Below, in pieces: positions 5,517-6,652 of a stretch of DNA of 6,652 bases (positions within the stretch are counted from its first letter, which is position 1; each line of letters opens with the position of its first letter). Source of the DNA: CBDUUP01 sp965370435 (GTDB taxonomy: Bacteria; Chloroflexota; Anaerolineae; Anaerolineales; UBA11579); contig CBDUUP010000255.1 of the NCBI GenBank assembly GCA_965370435.1, positions 1-6,652 on the forward strand, given 5' to 3'. Under the pieces are notes generated by a model. It was given only the letters and a program-made list of their open reading frames with translations, was not told the DNA's origin and did not search any database. The translations under genes and the position numbers were made by a program.

Positions 5517-5523
5517 TTGGAGG
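5517..5523 (+). promoter_or_regulatory. Ribosome-binding site deciding the esterase start
   Basis: TTGGAGG lies five bases before the ATG at 5529. The earlier in-frame ATG at 5502 has no such site and would place this sequence inside the coding region, so 5529 is preferred. Confidence 0.7.
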
Positions 5524-5528
5524 CTCCT

Positions 5529-6488
5529 ATGCCGGCCATAACAAAAGTTCAAGTTAGAAACACAATCCTGATATTTGGGGGTCTGTTGATCTTTTTCCTG
5601 ATGGCGGCGATGTTCAGGGCCATCGGCCCCACCCTGTCCTGCCTGATCCCCCAGAGCGGCCCACCCCAACCAGGCCTCTCCGCCCGCACCATACCCTCCG
5701 GGGGAGAAGAGCGCTGCTACCTATTATACGTCCCCGCCGATCTCGACCCAGGCCAGCCGGTTCCCCTGGTGGTCAGTATGCACGGTTTCGCCCACAACCC
5801 GACCGGACAGATGGGGATCAGCGGGTGGAACCCCATCGCCGAGCGGGAGGGGTTCATCGTCGTCTACCCCCAGGGGACTTCCTTCCCCATGCGCTGGCGA
5901 TCCACCTCCATCATGACTACCCCTGCGGATGACATCCAGTTCCTCCAAGACCTGCTCGCCGAGGTGGTAGGACTGGTCTCCATAGACGAGGGGCGCATCT
6001 ACGTGAATGGATTTTCCAACGGCGGGGCGATGTCCATTCGGGCCGGATGTGAGCTTTCCGATTCGGTGGCCGCCATCGGCGCGGTCGGCGCACCCCACCC
6101 CGCCCTCTCAGAAGATTGCATGGCCTCTCGGCCGGTCCCGCTGATCGCCTTCCACGGCGCCGCCGATCCCCTGGTGGAGTACAGCGGGGCATCTTTCGGC
6201 GGCCAGCATGAATATCTGGGGGCCGAGGCCTGGGTGGCAGACTGGGCGGCCCGCAACGGCTGCGACCCCCAACCCGTCGCCATCCCCGCCACCGGCGACG
6301 CCAGCGGAGTCCACTACACGAACTGCCAAGAAAATGCCGAAGCCATCCTCTACACCATAGACGGCGGCGGGCACACCTGGCCGGGCGGGCTGCCCATCCC
6401 CTTTGTGGGCAAGGTCAGCCATGACATCCAGGCCAGCGAGGTGATGTGGGCCTTTTTCCTCGCCCATCCGATGAGCGGACAGCCGTAG
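5529..6488 (+). CDS. Exported or membrane-anchored LpqC/PHB-depolymerase-type alpha/beta-hydrolase esterase
   Basis: From the ATG at 5529 the protein is 319 residues. A hydrophobic segment (about residues 12-29) acts as a signal peptide or membrane anchor; a cysteine at 38 follows TLS, a poor lipobox. The rest matches the LpqC/polyhydroxybutyrate depolymerase esterase family, which includes feruloyl and acetyl esterases. It shows the early HGF oxyanion-hole segment (85-87), RIYVNGFSNGGAM (156-168) with nucleophile S163 in GFSNGG, the acid D213 in FHGAADPLV, and H282 in DGGGHTWPGG, which together form a complete Ser-Asp-His triad. Several cysteines (63, 174, 197, 245, 266) could form disulfides outside the cell. 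The substrate, whether a polyester, a plant cell-wall ester or a small ester, is not decidable. The gene starts 80 bases after the receiver gene, with its own ribosome site and no clear promoter. Its last codon and TAG stop lie within a palindromic element. Confidence 0.9.
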   Translation: MPAITKVQVRNTILIFGGLLIFFLMAAMFRAIGPTLSCLIPQSGPPQPGLSARTIPSGGEERCYLLYVPADLDPGQPVPLVVSMHGFAHNPTGQMGISGWNPIAEREGFIVVYPQGTSFPMRWRSTSIMTTPADDIQFLQDLLAEVVGLVSIDEGRIYVNGFSNGGAMSIRAGCELSDSVAAIGAVGAPHPALSEDCMASRPVPLIAFHGAADPLVEYSGASFGGQHEYLGAEAWVADWAARNGCDPQPVAIPATGDASGVHYTNCQENAEAILYTIDGGGHTWPGGLPIPFVGKVSHDIQASEVMWAFFLAHPMSGQP

Positions 6489-6532
6489 GGGCGGACCGAT
6501 GTCCGCCCGGCGCACGCGGTGCGCCCCTACGG
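6483..6532. repeat. Palindromic element able to fold as a three-way junction
   Basis: An 11-base outer arm CCGTAGGGGCG (6483-6493) is exactly complementary to CGCCCCTACGG (6522-6532). Inside it lie two perfect hairpins: GGGCGGAC/GTCCGCCC with loop CGAT (6489-6508) and GGCGCAC/GTGCGCC with loop GCG (6509-6525). Keeping six outer pairs (6483-6488 with 6527-6532) lets all three helices form together with only base 6526 unpaired. It contains the esterase stop codon. It looks like a dispersed REP-like or MITE-like intergenic palindrome. No U-tract follows, so it is not a standard intrinsic terminator, though it may stabilise the 3' end of the transcript. Confidence 0.85.
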
Positions 6533-6574
6533 GCCGGTCTTGTTCAATACCAACTCGTCTACCCCGATCAAACC

Positions 6575-6590
6575 AGACCCCTTAGGGTCT
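6575..6590. repeat. Hairpin with AGACCC/GGGTCT arms
   Basis: A perfect 6-bp stem with loop CTTA. It is enclosed by a second pairing of ACCAAC (6549-6554) with GTTGGT (6598-6603), extendable by a wobble pair and an A-T pair. Its role is unknown. Confidence 0.55.
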
Positions 6591-6606
6591 CAGGCTCGTT
6601 GGTGTA

Positions 6607-6628
6607 GGGGAGCAGCGCGCTGCTCCCC
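6607..6628. repeat. Perfect 22-base palindrome
   Basis: GGGGAGCAGCG (6607-6617) is followed directly by its exact reverse complement CGCTGCTCCCC (6618-6628). As RNA it forms a 9-bp GC-rich stem with loop CGCG. It is preceded by GTA and followed by ATA, so its outer border GTAGGGG resembles the border of the element at 6483, which hints at one family. No T-run follows. The remainder up to 6652 shows no gene. Confidence 0.75.
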
Positions 6629-6652
6629 ATAGGCATCAAGTTAAGAGATGAC

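Noticed and set aside
5502..5528. Upstream ATG start for the esterase
   Set aside because: There is no ribosome site before 5502, whereas TTGGAGG is correctly placed before 5529.
6483..6628. tRNA or intrinsic terminator
   Set aside because: No CCA end, anticodon arm or T-loop sequence fits a tRNA, and none of the GC stems is followed by a T-run.

Overview
The window is 6.65 kb of moderately GC-rich bacterial DNA. It carries eight protein-coding genes, all on the + strand, with repeat-rich intergenic gaps. The gene 1 iron-sulfur motif, the stand-alone PAS kinase/receiver pair, the META-domain lipoproteins and the degenerate short-period intergenic repeats together suggest an environmental bacterium, perhaps Chloroflexota (Anaerolineae-like). 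That assignment is inference from gene style; no rRNA or marker gene is present to confirm it.

Layout. Positions 1-435 hold the 3' end of a gene for a PyrK-like [2Fe-2S] electron-transfer subunit of dihydroorotate dehydrogenase; its start lies outside the window. Positions 413-602 hold two arrays of a degenerate 7-bp repeat in opposite orientation, and the left array supplies the last codons and the stop of gene 1. Next come a PIG-L/LmbE-family zinc deacetylase (610-1365), a long pentapeptide-repeat protein with 62 uninterrupted pentapeptides (1397-2404), a META-domain lipoprotein (2453-2875) and its tandem paralogue, a membrane-anchored double-META protein (2923-3693). A promoter-like sequence and a leader of about 140 bases (3694-3884) precede a soluble PAS-histidine kinase (3885-5096) and a stand-alone receiver-domain protein (5098-5448). 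A short gap with a degenerate 8-bp repeat leads to an exported or membrane-anchored LpqC/PHB-depolymerase-type esterase (5529-6488). Its stop codon sits inside a palindromic element that can fold as a compact three-way junction (6483-6532). The last 100 bases contain two more hairpins and no gene.

How the genes work together. The kinase and receiver form a clear two-gene operon, with a start one base after the previous stop, and make a partial phosphorelay; the receiver has no output domain, so another partner must carry the signal onward. The two META genes are a recent tandem duplication, and both products should face the outside of the cytoplasmic membrane. Genes 610-3693 are co-directional with gaps of 31-48 bases and could be co-transcribed, but no shared pathway is evident. 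I see no defence system, CRISPR array, transposase, tRNA or rRNA. The most unusual content is the dense, varied intergenic repeats, two of which supply stop codons, and the mosaic relationship among the three META domains.
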